From positions 14,402-70,257 of the forward strand of contig DCFR01000012.1 of the NCBI GenBank assembly GCA_002319815.1: a stretch of 55,856 nucleotides of DNA. Reading direction: 5' to 3'. This document shows, one piece after another, positions 1 to 7,948 of the stretch. Source of the stretch: Megamonas sp. UBA1799. Lineage in GTDB: Bacteria; Bacillota; Negativicutes; Selenomonadales; Selenomonadaceae. The position numbers and the translations under genes are program-made. Position 1 is the stretch's first letter. Each line of letters starts with the position of its first letter. The notes below the pieces were generated by a model. It searched no databases and was not told where the DNA came from. It was given only the letters and a program-made list of their open reading frames with translations.

Positions 1-65
1 CTCCATGGTGAACGCTCTCTTTTCGCAAGCAGAAATTCCTGTATTTACGAGGGTTGAGGATAAAA

Positions 66-111
66 AAAGACCCTGCATAAGCTTCGTAAAAAGCTTTTAT
101 GCAAGGTCTTT
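66..111 (-). terminator. Intrinsic terminator downstream of guaA
   Basis: A long inverted repeat (AAAGACC..TGCATAA..GCTT pairing with AAGC..TTATGCA..GGTCTTT) lies about 70 bases after the guaA stop. On the minus strand it is followed by a T-run, so it should end the recA-recX-guaA transcript. It has T-runs on both sides and could also stop a plus-strand transcript. Bases 1-65 and 112-181 show no supported gene. Confidence 0.85.
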
Positions 112-181
112 TTGTCTATGTCGGCGGGTTAGCCATTTTTGCCCTTATCAGAATAAATGGCAGTGCCCCGTGACAATATTC

Positions 182-1726
182 TTACTCAAACTCAATGGTT
201 GCCGGTGGTTTTCCGGTGCAGTCGTAAAGCACGCGGTTGACGCCTTTGACTTCGTTGATAATCCGGGTGGTTACCTTAGCGAGAACTTCCCAAGGGAGCT
301 GCGCGCTCTCGGCCGTCATGAAGTCGCTTGTCAACACGGCCCGCAGCGCAATCGCATAGTCGTAGGTGCGGCCATCGCCCATAACGCCCACCGAGCGCAT
401 ATTGGTAAGAGCGGCAAAATACTGGCCCAAATCTTTATCCGCACCGGCTTTAGCCACTTCTTCGCGATAAATGGCATCCGCGTCCTGAACAATTTTTACT
501 TTTTCCGCTGTCACTTCGCCAATGATGCGTATGCCGAGTCCCGGTCCGGGAAACGGCTGCCGGGTGACGAGTTTCTCTGGAATGCCGAGTTCGCGTCCGG
601 CGGCCCGCACTTCGTCTTTAAAGAGCAGACGCAGCGGCTCGACGATTTCTTTAAAATCGACGAAATCCGGCAGACCGCCGACGTTGTGATGCGATTTAAT
701 GACGGCAGATTTGCCAAGACCGCTCTCGATGACATCCGGGTAAATGGTTCCCTGCACCAGATAATCGACTTTGCCGATTTTTTTGGCTTCTTCTTCAAAC
801 ACCCGGATGAATTCTTCACCGATGATTTTGCGTTTCTGTTCCGGCTCGGTAACGCCTTTGAGCTTCGCATAGAAACGATCCTTTGCATTGACCCGGATGA
901 AGTTCACATCATACGGTCCTTCCGGCCCGAATACTGCCGAAACTTCATCGCCTTCGTCCTTGCGCAGCAAACCGTGATCGACAAATACGCAGGTCAGCTG
1001 CTTGCCGATGGCTTTGGACAGAAGCACCGCTGCCACAGAGGAATCGACGCCGCCGGACAAGGCGCACAAAGCCTTACCGCTGCCGATTTTCTCCCGCAGC
1101 GCAGCAATCGTGGTCTGAACAAAGGAATCCATTTTCCAATCCCCGCTGCAGTGGCAAACGTTGTAAACAAAATTCTTCAGCATGGTCTTGCCTTCTGCGG
1201 TATGCATGACTTCCGGATGGAACTGCACAGCGTAAATGCCCGCCGCCTGATTCTCCATGCCGGCTACCGGGCAAACCGGCGTTTTGGCTGTCACCGTAAA
1301 TCCCGCCGGGGCCGCGGCAATATAATCGGTATGACTCATCCAGCAAATTGTTTTAGCCGATACGTTCTCAAAAAGAGGCGAAGCAGCGTCCGTAATGGTG
1401 ACTTCGGTCCGGCCATATTCGCTGACCGGTGCCGTTTCCACCTTACCATGAAGCACATGCGCCAGCAGTTGGGCGCCATAGCAAATGCCGAGTACCGGGA
1501 TGCCAAGCTGCAGCAGCTCCGGGCTGCAGACAGCGGCATCCTTGGCATAGACGCTGTTTGGTCCCCCGGTAAAAATAATGCCCTTCGGCTGCATGTCCTT
1601 AATGGCTTCCAGGCTCATCGTATAAGGATGCACCTCACAATATACATTGCTCTCCCGCACACGGCGGGCAATCAGCTGATTGTACTGGCCGCCGAAATCC
1701 AGGACCAGAATCATTTCATTCTTCAA
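182..1726 (-). CDS. guaA: GMP synthase (glutamine-hydrolysing)
   Basis: Converts XMP, glutamine and ATP to GMP in the cytoplasm, the last step of guanine nucleotide synthesis. The 514-residue product has the usual length. An N-terminal class I glutamine amidotransferase domain carries the nucleophile in GICYG (Cys82) and the HPE pair (His170/Glu172). An ATP pyrophosphatase domain starts with SGGVDSS at about 224-230, and the dimerisation domain ends in the typical PPATIEFE tail. The start chosen is a TTG at 1726, eight bases after a GAGGAGG site; longer in-frame starts would extend into unrelated recX sequence, and the ATG four codons later has no site of its own at good spacing. The start overlaps the end of recX by 11 bases, suggesting translational coupling. 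Identity is certain; the exact start is likely. Confidence 0.97.
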   Translation of the reverse strand: MKNEMILVLDFGGQYNQLIARRVRESNVYCEVHPYTMSLEAIKDMQPKGIIFTGGPNSVYAKDAAVCSPELLQLGIPVLGICYGAQLLAHVLHGKVETAPVSEYGRTEVTITDAASPLFENVSAKTICWMSHTDYIAAAPAGFTVTAKTPVCPVAGMENQAAGIYAVQFHPEVMHTAEGKTMLKNFVYNVCHCSGDWKMDSFVQTTIAALREKIGSGKALCALSGGVDSSVAAVLLSKAIGKQLTCVFVDHGLLRKDEGDEVSAVFGPEGPYDVNFIRVNAKDRFYAKLKGVTEPEQKRKIIGEEFIRVFEEEAKKIGKVDYLVQGTIYPDVIESGLGKSAVIKSHHNVGGLPDFVDFKEIVEPLRLLFKDEVRAAGRELGIPEKLVTRQPFPGPGLGIRIIGEVTAEKVKIVQDADAIYREEVAKAGADKDLGQYFAALTNMRSVGVMGDGRTYDYAIALRAVLTSDFMTAESAQLPWEVLAKVTTRIINEVKGVNRVLYDCTGKPPATIEFE

Positions 1727-2210
1727 AACCGTTGTCCTCCTCTGTTTCATGTTCTGCCAAAAAATGATCGGTTGCCGTCCGGCAAACCGAACCGCTAAAA
1801 CCGCGTGTATACAGATATTGCTGCATCTTTTGCGGCGTCGCTGCCCGCGCAAATTTGATAGCCAGGCACCGACAGGCTGCGCGCAGCTCCCGCGCAAATA
1901 TATCCGCCGGCACGCACTGCTTGACGAGACTGCTGTCAAACCCCCGCTGCCCAAGTTTCAAACAAATCTGCCGGACACTCATGCGGCTGTCGTCATAAAA
2001 ATATTGAAATTCCCTGGCACAAGCCGCTTCGTCATTAAGATAGCCGCGCTCCGTCAACCGTTCTATCGCCGCAGCGATTTCTTCAGCGGCATAGCCCCGC
2101 TGCCGAAGCTTTTCGGTCAGCTTCGCCGTGCTGTGCTCCTGTCGGGCCAGCAAATCCACGGCCTGTACCAAAGCTGTTTTTTCAGCCCTTGGCCGGCGCT
2201 GTTGTCTCAT
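1716..2210 (-). CDS. recX: Regulatory protein RecX
   Basis: RecX binds RecA filaments and limits their activity. The 164-residue protein shows the family pattern of three-helix repeats, for example the motif around LTERGYLNDEAAC and a second around RQICLKLGQRGFD. It begins inside the last codons of recA (29-base overlap) and ends inside the start of guaA, so the three genes are one transcription unit. RecX directly downstream of recA is a common arrangement and supports the call. Sequence conservation in this family is low, so placement beside recA adds much of the confidence. Confidence 0.9.
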   Translation of the reverse strand: MRQQRRPRAEKTALVQAVDLLARQEHSTAKLTEKLRQRGYAAEEIAAAIERLTERGYLNDEAACAREFQYFYDDSRMSVRQICLKLGQRGFDSSLVKQCVPADIFARELRAACRCLAIKFARAATPQKMQQYLYTRGFSGSVCRTATDHFLAEHETEEDNGFEE

Positions 2211-3249
2211 CCTTCACCGCCGCCTTTTTCCCATTATCCTTACTGCCTGAGGCTGCGGCCACCGCCTGCGCCGCCAGCTGCTCGCGAATCTTTGTCTCCA
2301 ATTCCGTATAGAGAGCCGGTTCGTTCTTCAAAATACCCTTAACGGCTTCCTTTCCCTGTCCCAGCCGATTGCCGTTGTAAGAGTACCACGAACCGCTTTT
2401 GTTCAGAATATCCATATTGGCGGCAATGTCGATGATGCAGCTTTCCCGGGATACCCCTTCGCCATACATAATATCAAACTCTGCTGTTTTAAACGGCGGC
2501 GCAACTTTATTTTTGACAACTTTGGCGCGCGTATGATTGCCGATGAAATCCGTTCCCTGCTTGATCGTATCGACTTTGCGCACATCGATGCGTATCGACG
2601 AATAAAATTTCAAGGCCCGCCCGCCGGTCGTAACTTCCGGGTTGCCATAGACAACGCCGACTTTTTCCCGAATCTGATTGATAAAGATTGCGACCGCCCG
2701 CGACTTACTGATAAAACCGGTCAGCTTACGCATCGCCTGGCTCATAAGCCGGGCCTGCAGGCCAACATGCGAATCGCCCATATCGCCGTCTATTTCTGCT
2801 TTTGGCACCAATGCCGCCACGGAGTCAACGACAATAATGTCAATCGCCCCGCTGCGAATAAGCGCCTCAACAATTTCCAGTGCCTGCTCACCTGTATCCG
2901 GCTGCGAAATGAGCAGATTGTCGATATCGACGCCAAGCTTCTTCGCATATACCGGGTCCAGCGCATGCTCGGCATCAATAAATGCCGCAATACCACCGCG
3001 TTTCTGGGCCTCAGCAATCATATGAAGCGTAACGGTCGTCTTACCGGAAGACTCCGGCCCATAGACTTCGACGATACGCCCGCGAGGAATACCGCCTACC
3101 CCCAGAGCCAGATCAAGCGACAAAATGCCTGTTGGAATGACCTCGACATTCATGTCCGCTGATGCTTCACCCAGCCGCATGATTGCACCTTTGCCAAAGT
3201 CTTTTTCGATTTGCTTCATGGCATTTTCCAATGCTTCCATCTTATCCAT
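2182..3249 (-). CDS. recA: Recombinase RecA
   Basis: ATP-dependent strand exchange protein for homologous recombination and co-protease for LexA in the SOS response. The 355-residue product has the Walker A motif GPESSGKT at residues 64-71, the loop with the DxVAALVPKAEIDG segment, the L2 region around TTGGRALKFY, and a charged C-terminal tail rich in Lys, Ala and Gly. The ATG at 3249 is preceded by AAAGGGG at a rather long distance (13 bases). Its promoter (3284-3312) contains a weak LexA-like half-site pair. It is the first gene of a recA-recX-guaA unit; coupling to guaA is less usual than to recX. Confidence 0.98.
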   Translation of the reverse strand: MDKMEALENAMKQIEKDFGKGAIMRLGEASADMNVEVIPTGILSLDLALGVGGIPRGRIVEVYGPESSGKTTVTLHMIAEAQKRGGIAAFIDAEHALDPVYAKKLGVDIDNLLISQPDTGEQALEIVEALIRSGAIDIIVVDSVAALVPKAEIDGDMGDSHVGLQARLMSQAMRKLTGFISKSRAVAIFINQIREKVGVVYGNPEVTTGGRALKFYSSIRIDVRKVDTIKQGTDFIGNHTRAKVVKNKVAPPFKTAEFDIMYGEGVSRESCIIDIAANMDILNKSGSWYSYNGNRLGQGKEAVKGILKNEPALYTELETKIREQLAAQAVAAASGSKDNGKKAAVKDETTAPAKG

Positions 3250-3283
3250 ATTCGCGCGTACGCCCCTTTCTATTTCAGCTTAA

Positions 3284-3312
3284 ATTATACCAAACGTTTA
3301 TTCGGTTTGCAA
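3284..3312 (-). promoter_or_regulatory. recA promoter with a LexA-like box in the spacer
   Basis: On the minus strand TTGCAA (3307-3312) is followed after 17 bases by TATAAT (3284-3289). Within the spacer, GAAT-AAAC-GTTT (plus-strand 3292-3303) matches the Firmicute LexA consensus GAAC-N4-GTTC at six of eight fixed positions. The promoter is well supported; the operator is an inference from position and partial match. Confidence 0.6.
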
Positions 3313-3329
3313 CCGCTGCCGATAGCAAA

Positions 3330-3355
3330 AGAAGCGCTGCCAAAACAACGCTTCT
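3330..3355 (-). terminator. Terminator after lysS
   Basis: AGAAGCG and CGCTTCT form a seven-pair stem with a 12-base loop just past the lysS stop, followed on the minus strand by TTTTG. The T-run is short, so termination may be partial. It lies directly upstream of the recA promoter. Confidence 0.55.
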
Positions 3356-3366
3356 CTATCTTTCTA

Positions 3367-4875
3367 TTATTCCTCTGCCTTGGCGCGCATGTGCGGAAAG
3401 AGCAACACATCGCGGATAGATGCGCTGTCCGTCAGCAGCATCACCAGACGGTCCACGCCAATGCCCAGGCCGCCGGTCGGCGGCAGTCCATATTCCAGCG
3501 CCGTAATAAAATCGCGGTCCATCATATGCGCTTCCGCATCGCCGGCTTCCCGCTGCTTGACCTGCTCCAGGAACCGCTGTTCCTGATCGATCGGATCATT
3601 GAGCTCGGTAAATCCGTTGGCCAGTTCGCGGCCATACACGAAAAATTCAAACCGGTCCGTAATCATCGGGTTCTCCGGATTGCGCTTTGCCAGCGGCGAA
3701 ATCTCCGTAGGATGTCCGGTAATAAAGGTCGGCTGCATCAAAGTCGTCTCGACCTTTTCTTCAAAAGCCGCGTTCAAAATTCCGCCGATGCCGTGTTTCT
3801 GCTCATAGGGAACGCCGGCATCATCTGCCATTGCCCGGGCTTCTTCCACGGTTTTCGCGGCAAGAAAATCCTTGCCGGTCGCTTCTTTGACCGCATCGTT
3901 CATGCTGATGCGTTTCACATTGGCAAAGTCGATCTCCAGCCCCTGGTAAGTAATCTTCGTCGTGCCCAAAACCTTCTCCGCCGCATCACGGACGATGCCC
4001 TCGGTGAGCTCAATCAGATCGTTATAGTCTGCATAAGCCTGATAAATTTCCACGGAAGTGAACTCCGGATTATGCCGGACATCAATGCCTTCGTTGCGGA
4101 AAACACGCCCCAGTTCATACACGCGCTCTAATCCGCCCACGACCAGACGTTTCAGGTTCAATTCCGTCGCAATGCGCAGGTAGAGTTTCATGTCCAGCGC
4201 ATTATGATAGGTAATGAATGGACGAGCAGCAGCCCCGCCGGCAATCGTCGACATAACCGGTGTCTCGACCTCGAGAAAATCGCGCGCATCCAGGTAACTG
4301 CGCATCGCCTTGATGATTTTTGTCCGGGAAATGAAAGTCTCCCGGACTTCCGGATTCATAATGAGATCGACATAGCGCTGCCGATAACGCATTTCCACGT
4401 CCTTGAGTCCATGAAATTTTTCCGGCAGCGGACGCAGCGATTTCGACAACAAATCGAAATCCTCAACTTTGACGGTGATCTCACCGCGCTGCGTCTTGAA
4501 AACACGGCCGGCAATGCCGATGATATCGCCGATATCCAGCATGCGGAAATTGGCGTATTTATCCTCGCCCAGCACATCATACTTGAAATACACCTGCATC
4601 TTGCCCGAGAGATCCATGAGCTCAGCAAAGCTTGCCTTGCCATGCCCGCGCTTTGCCATCAAACGTCCGGCCATATGGACGATCGGACCGTCTTCTTCCC
4701 CCTCGAGTTCATCGAAATGATCGCGGATATCCTGCGCATGATGCGTGACCTCATAGCGATGGCCAAACGGCAAAATCCCCTTATCGGCAAATGCCTTCAT
4801 TTTATCGCGCCGCACCTGCATCATTTCATTGATATCTTCCGGATGAAGCTCCTTTTCTTCCTGTTTATTTCCCAC
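3367..4875 (-). CDS. lysS: Lysyl-tRNA synthetase, class II
   Basis: Charges tRNA-Lys with lysine. The 502-residue protein has the N-terminal OB-fold anticodon-binding domain (about residues 60-160, with KRGHGKASFAELMD) followed by the class II catalytic core: motif 1 near the YRQRYVDLIMN stretch, motif 2 around FRNEGIDVRHNPEFT, and motif 3 GLGIGVDRLVMLLT near the C terminus. The start is a GTG at 4875 with AGGAG eight bases upstream. It lies 20 bases downstream of greA, so the two are probably co-transcribed, and a hairpin follows the stop. Confidence 0.97.
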   Translation of the reverse strand: MGNKQEEKELHPEDINEMMQVRRDKMKAFADKGILPFGHRYEVTHHAQDIRDHFDELEGEEDGPIVHMAGRLMAKRGHGKASFAELMDLSGKMQVYFKYDVLGEDKYANFRMLDIGDIIGIAGRVFKTQRGEITVKVEDFDLLSKSLRPLPEKFHGLKDVEMRYRQRYVDLIMNPEVRETFISRTKIIKAMRSYLDARDFLEVETPVMSTIAGGAAARPFITYHNALDMKLYLRIATELNLKRLVVGGLERVYELGRVFRNEGIDVRHNPEFTSVEIYQAYADYNDLIELTEGIVRDAAEKVLGTTKITYQGLEIDFANVKRISMNDAVKEATGKDFLAAKTVEEARAMADDAGVPYEQKHGIGGILNAAFEEKVETTLMQPTFITGHPTEISPLAKRNPENPMITDRFEFFVYGRELANGFTELNDPIDQEQRFLEQVKQREAGDAEAHMMDRDFITALEYGLPPTGGLGIGVDRLVMLLTDSASIRDVLLFPHMRAKAEE

Positions 4876-4895
4876 TCTGTATGCTCCTATCTCTC

Positions 4896-5372
4896 TCAGG
4901 ATTTGATCTTCATGATCTTGTACTTCAAAACGCCGGCCGGAACGCTGACCTCGACGGTCGTCCCGACTTTATGGCCCAGAATAGCGGCCCCTACCGGCGA
5001 CTCATTGGAAATCTTATTTTCAGTTGGATCTGCTTCCGCTGAACCAACCAGCGTGTATTCCAAGTCTTCATTGTATTCCAGATCGCGGATGACAATAGTA
5101 TTTCCCATAGTCACGATGTTTTTCTTTTTATCATCTTCCTGAATGACTTCAACGTTACGCAGCTTTTTCTCCAGATCCATGATCTCGCCTTCGATGAAAG
5201 CCTGCTCGTTTTTCGCATCATCATACTCTGAGTTTTCACTGATATCACCGAAATCGATTGCCTGTTTAATCCGTTCCGCCACTTCAATACGGCGTACACT
5301 TTTCAGATTTTCCAGCTTATCCTCGAGCTTTTTCAAGCCCTCTTTTGTCAATATGATCTTTTTGTCAACCAT
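4896..5372 (-). CDS. greA: Transcription elongation factor GreA
   Basis: Binds the RNA polymerase secondary channel and stimulates cleavage of backtracked RNA. The 158-residue product has the typical N-terminal coiled coil (residues about 8-75, including LTKEGLKKLEDKLE) with the acidic tip DISENSEYDDAKNE, and the C-terminal FKBP-like domain ending in the SPVGAAILGHKVG signature. AAGGAG stands ten bases before the ATG. The gene has its own near-perfect promoter at 5493-5521, with a hairpin in its leader, and is followed closely by lysS. Confidence 0.97.
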   Translation of the reverse strand: MVDKKIILTKEGLKKLEDKLENLKSVRRIEVAERIKQAIDFGDISENSEYDDAKNEQAFIEGEIMDLEKKLRNVEVIQEDDKKKNIVTMGNTIVIRDLEYNEDLEYTLVGSAEADPTENKISNESPVGAAILGHKVGTTVEVSVPAGVLKYKIMKIKS

Positions 5373-5437
5373 CGATCATTCGCTCCTTATTCCAAAATGA
5401 AGGTCATGCCATCATTGGCCTCAAGACAAACATAAAT

Positions 5438-5467
5438 GAGTGTCAAGTGGGATGCACCTTGACACTC
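5438..5467 (-). terminator. Hairpin in the greA leader
   Basis: GAGTGTCAAG and CTTGACACTC form a perfect ten-pair stem with a ten-base loop. On the minus strand it is followed by ATTTATGTTT, a weak T-rich tract. It lies after the Ntn-hydrolase stop but also downstream of the greA promoter. It may terminate the upstream operon, act as an attenuator of greA, or both. The sequence alone does not decide. Confidence 0.6.
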
Positions 5468-5492
5468 GTTATCTGCCTCTGAGTTCCTACCT

Positions 5493-5521
5493 ATTATATG
5501 TGTTTTCAGACCACTTGTCAA
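5493..5521 (-). promoter_or_regulatory. greA-lysS promoter, consensus sigma-70 type
   Basis: Minus strand: TTGACA (5516-5521), 17-base spacer, TATAAT (5493-5498), an exact consensus match. The -35 box contains the TGA stop codon of the upstream Ntn-hydrolase gene (5518-5520). Transcription would start near 5486. Confidence 0.85.
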
Positions 5522-6393
5522 TTGTCGTCCCCTGCCGCAGCCGCAGCAAAAAGCTCTTCGCCGTCCAACGTAAATACGTCTTCGCTGCCAGCTTCATCCG
5601 GGGCATAGCGGATCTTCACATAAATCTCCGGACTGCCAGACAGCGGCAGCCAAATCGCCATCGTCGCCAAGGTCTGCGGCCCATCGGCACGGCTGCCGGT
5701 ACGCCAGATACTATTATCCGGACCGCTCGTCTCATCCTGACTAAAAGCGACAAAATCATCCAAAGTATAAGGCTTGACGCCGTCGGTCAGCAATTCGCCA
5801 ATCCGCGCATAGCGCGTCCGGCTGGACATGCCAATATTTACATTGGCCGTCACCAAATCCGGCAGCAGATAGTGATTGGTATGCCAAAGAGGTCCATTCT
5901 GCGTACGCTGCACCGCATAGCGGCCGCCCGGAGCGATTTCCACATAGGCAATTTCATGCGCATCCGCCAGCAGTAAAAATTTAGCCCCGGAAAAAAGCTC
6001 CGTCTGCTGCAAAGCTTCATCTACGCTCGCACATTCCCCCAGCAGCCCTGACAGTGTCGCCATTCTGGGCGCCTCATCCGCCAGCCGCTCCGCCTTGGGA
6101 ATCGAACTTGCCGACGCACTAAATACCGCCAGTCCCTTTTCATTAACGCCGCCCTTCAGCTGCAGATGCTCATCTTCACCGCCAAAAATCCCATAATAAG
6201 CATAGGTATGCGTACGCACCAGACGCACTTCCTGCCATTCCGGGCGCCAATCGCGATTTTTGACAATGAGCGAGCCGCCGCCCTGCACCCAGGCATCCCC
6301 CTGCGCGGCAAACAACGTGCAGGCGGACGCCGGCAACGCTGTCAACCCCAGCAGCAGACAGGCAAAAATAACGGTAAAAAACATTTTTCGCAT
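5518..6393 (-). CDS. Secreted N-terminal-nucleophile (C45-type) hydrolase
   Basis: The 291-residue protein has a clear signal peptide (residues 1-24, hydrophobic core then LPASA) followed directly by Cys25 in CTLFAAQG. The first residues after it, with VKNRDW (Asn46, Arg47, Asp48), resemble the C45 acyltransferase / choloylglycine-hydrolase group of Ntn amidases, which use an N-terminal cysteine as nucleophile and act on linear amide bonds. Signal peptidase cleavage after ASA would itself expose the catalytic Cys. The ASAC context is a poor lipobox, so a lipoprotein is less likely. The substrate cannot be told. It is last in the operon that begins at 11180, nine bases after the GIY-YIG gene; its stop codon lies in the greA -35 box. 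Confidence 0.7.
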   Translation of the reverse strand: MRKMFFTVIFACLLLGLTALPASACTLFAAQGDAWVQGGGSLIVKNRDWRPEWQEVRLVRTHTYAYYGIFGGEDEHLQLKGGVNEKGLAVFSASASSIPKAERLADEAPRMATLSGLLGECASVDEALQQTELFSGAKFLLLADAHEIAYVEIAPGGRYAVQRTQNGPLWHTNHYLLPDLVTANVNIGMSSRTRYARIGELLTDGVKPYTLDDFVAFSQDETSGPDNSIWRTGSRADGPQTLATMAIWLPLSGSPEIYVKIRYAPDEAGSEDVFTLDGEELFAAAAAGDDN

Positions 6394-6402
6394 AAATCCG
6401 CC

Positions 6403-6672
6403 TCATTTCTTCACCGGCAAGACCAACGGCTGCGCCGCAAGCAAAACCAGCTTCTGAGCCCGGGAGAGCTGCTTTAATTCCCACTCCCGCCGCTGCGCCT
6501 CTTCTTTGGTTGCAAACGCTTCATAATAACGCAGCCGCACCGGACCGCGGGAACGGGTATATTTTGCCCCCCGCCCGGCGTTGTGCGCTGCAATGCGCTT
6601 TTCCAGATCATTTGTCCATCCGGTGTACAGTGTGCCATCAGCACACTCGACGATATACGTATAGCCCGGCAT
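6403..6672 (-). CDS. GIY-YIG domain protein, UPF0213/YhbQ type
   Basis: Small 89-residue protein that is essentially one GIY-YIG nuclease domain. It begins YTYIVECADGTLYTG, matching the two beta-strand motif, followed by TNDLEKRIAAHN with the conserved Arg and the KYTRSRGPV segment typical of the YhbQ/UPF0213 family. Members resemble UvrC and homing endonuclease catalytic domains; a role in DNA repair has been proposed for some, but the physiological role is not established. The ATG follows immediately after the stop of the cyclophilin gene (TAAATG), so translation is probably coupled. Confidence 0.88.
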   Translation of the reverse strand: MPGYTYIVECADGTLYTGWTNDLEKRIAAHNAGRGAKYTRSRGPVRLRYYEAFATKEEAQRREWELKQLSRAQKLVLLAAQPLVLPVKK

Positions 6673-7164
6673 TTACTTCTCTTCCGGCTCCACCAGTTTA
6701 TCGATGATCGTAATCTTCCGGACCACGACATCCTCCAACGGTTTATCCCGATAGTCGCACTCCACGCTGCCGATGGCATGCACGATATCCATCCCGCGCA
6801 CCACTTTGCCAAACACAGCATGATGCCCGTCCAGCCATGGCGTTTCATCCAAGGTAATAAAAAACTGCGACCCGCCGGTATTCGGACCGGCATTGGCCAT
6901 CGAGAGAATACCTTCGGATGAATGCCGCAGATCTTTATGGAACTCATCCGGAATCGTATAGCCCGGACCGCCGGTGCCATTCCCCTTCGGATCGCCGCCC
7001 TGGATCATAAACCCATCAATAACGCGGTGGAAAATCAGCCCGTCATAAAATCCCTTCTCTACGAGATCAATAAAATTCTTCGTCGTTTTCGGCGCCTTGT
7101 CCTCAAATAATTCAATTTCAAAAGTCCCCTGTGTCGTTGCAAAAATTGCAATACGATTTGCCAT
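6673..7164 (-). CDS. Peptidyl-prolyl cis-trans isomerase, cyclophilin type
   Basis: Catalyses proline isomerisation during protein folding. The 163-residue product is a single cyclophilin domain with FHRVIDGFMIQGGDPKGNG at about residues 45-63, SMANAGPNTGGSQFFITL at about 88-105 and the substrate-pocket tryptophan and histidine region TPWLDGHHAVFG. There is no signal peptide, so it is cytoplasmic. It starts 30 bases after the metallo-hydrolase gene and abuts the GIY-YIG gene downstream. Confidence 0.95.
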   Translation of the reverse strand: MANRIAIFATTQGTFEIELFEDKAPKTTKNFIDLVEKGFYDGLIFHRVIDGFMIQGGDPKGNGTGGPGYTIPDEFHKDLRHSSEGILSMANAGPNTGGSQFFITLDETPWLDGHHAVFGKVVRGMDIVHAIGSVECDYRDKPLEDVVVRKITIIDKLVEPEEK

Positions 7165-7194
7165 CTGTTCCCTCTCCCTTATTCATAATCTACT

Positions 7195-7947
7195 TTATTT
7201 TTTAGCCGCTCCGGCTTCCGGCTGGAATTGCCCGCCTAAAAGCAGCGTGCGTGTTTCTCCCGGCTGCGCCGGCGACCATACCGGAAGGCGATGTTCCGGT
7301 GCAAAAAAATCCTTGCCGGGCTTCCAGCGCGGATAACCAACGCTGTGCATCGTTACCAGCGCTTTGACGTTAGTGCGGCGGCAGAATTCTTTGGCGCCCC
7401 AGTCACGGGCCTCCCCGAGCCGGCCATCTACCGGAAAAAACGCCACGTCAGCCTCCATGCCGTCGAGCCGCTTCATCTGCTTCATAAAGCCATTGCGGGC
7501 AAACTTGATATTCTCCTCGGTATCCTCCGCCCAATGCCACCAGTTAAAATCCCCGGCATGAAAAATACGCCAGCCGTCCTTCTCAATCAAAAAAGAAGTA
7601 CCAGTATCCGTCGAATCAAACGAAGTAATTTTAATGGAATCATCTTCATAGGCATCATAGATTTTCAGAAAATGGATTTTATCGGCCGGCAGTTCGCGCA
7701 CCCGCTTGGTATGCCGGATATCACTGCTAAGAAAATATTGGGTGGCTGCCGCCGCATATTTTTTGATATCGACATTGAAATGATCAAAATGCGCATGCGT
7801 AGCAAAAATATACAGCTCATCCACCTGAGGCAGCGCCGCATCCACCGCGCCCACCGGATCAAGATAATCATCAAAAACAACCGCCCAGCGGCCCCGTCTT
7901 ACTAAAAAACCACTGTTGAGCAAATACGTAATCTGCAAAGGTTCCAT
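7195..7947 (-). CDS. Metallo-beta-lactamase-fold hydrolase
   Basis: A 250-residue cytoplasmic protein with the metal-binding motif HAHFDH at residues 51-56, later FHAGDFNWWHWA and the C-terminal VTMHSVGYPRW segment giving further metal ligands. It resembles UlaG/YtnP-like MBL-fold hydrolases; the substrate is unknown. The start chosen is the ATG at 7947, two bases after the adenine deaminase stop, with GAGGG six bases upstream in the ade 3' end. A longer frame to 7992 would run inside ade. Tight linkage to ade suggests the same transcript, but not necessarily a purine substrate. Confidence 0.85.
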   Translation of the reverse strand: MEPLQITYLLNSGFLVRRGRWAVVFDDYLDPVGAVDAALPQVDELYIFATHAHFDHFNVDIKKYAAAATQYFLSSDIRHTKRVRELPADKIHFLKIYDAYEDDSIKITSFDSTDTGTSFLIEKDGWRIFHAGDFNWWHWAEDTEENIKFARNGFMKQMKRLDGMEADVAFFPVDGRLGEARDWGAKEFCRRTNVKALVTMHSVGYPRWKPGKDFFAPEHRLPVWSPAQPGETRTLLLGGQFQPEAGAAKK

Positions 7948-7948
7948 C

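Noticed and set aside
5..1798. Long plus-strand open frame of 597 codons
   Set aside because: It is the antisense shadow of guaA; the minus-strand product is an unmistakable GMP synthase with ribosome site and terminator.
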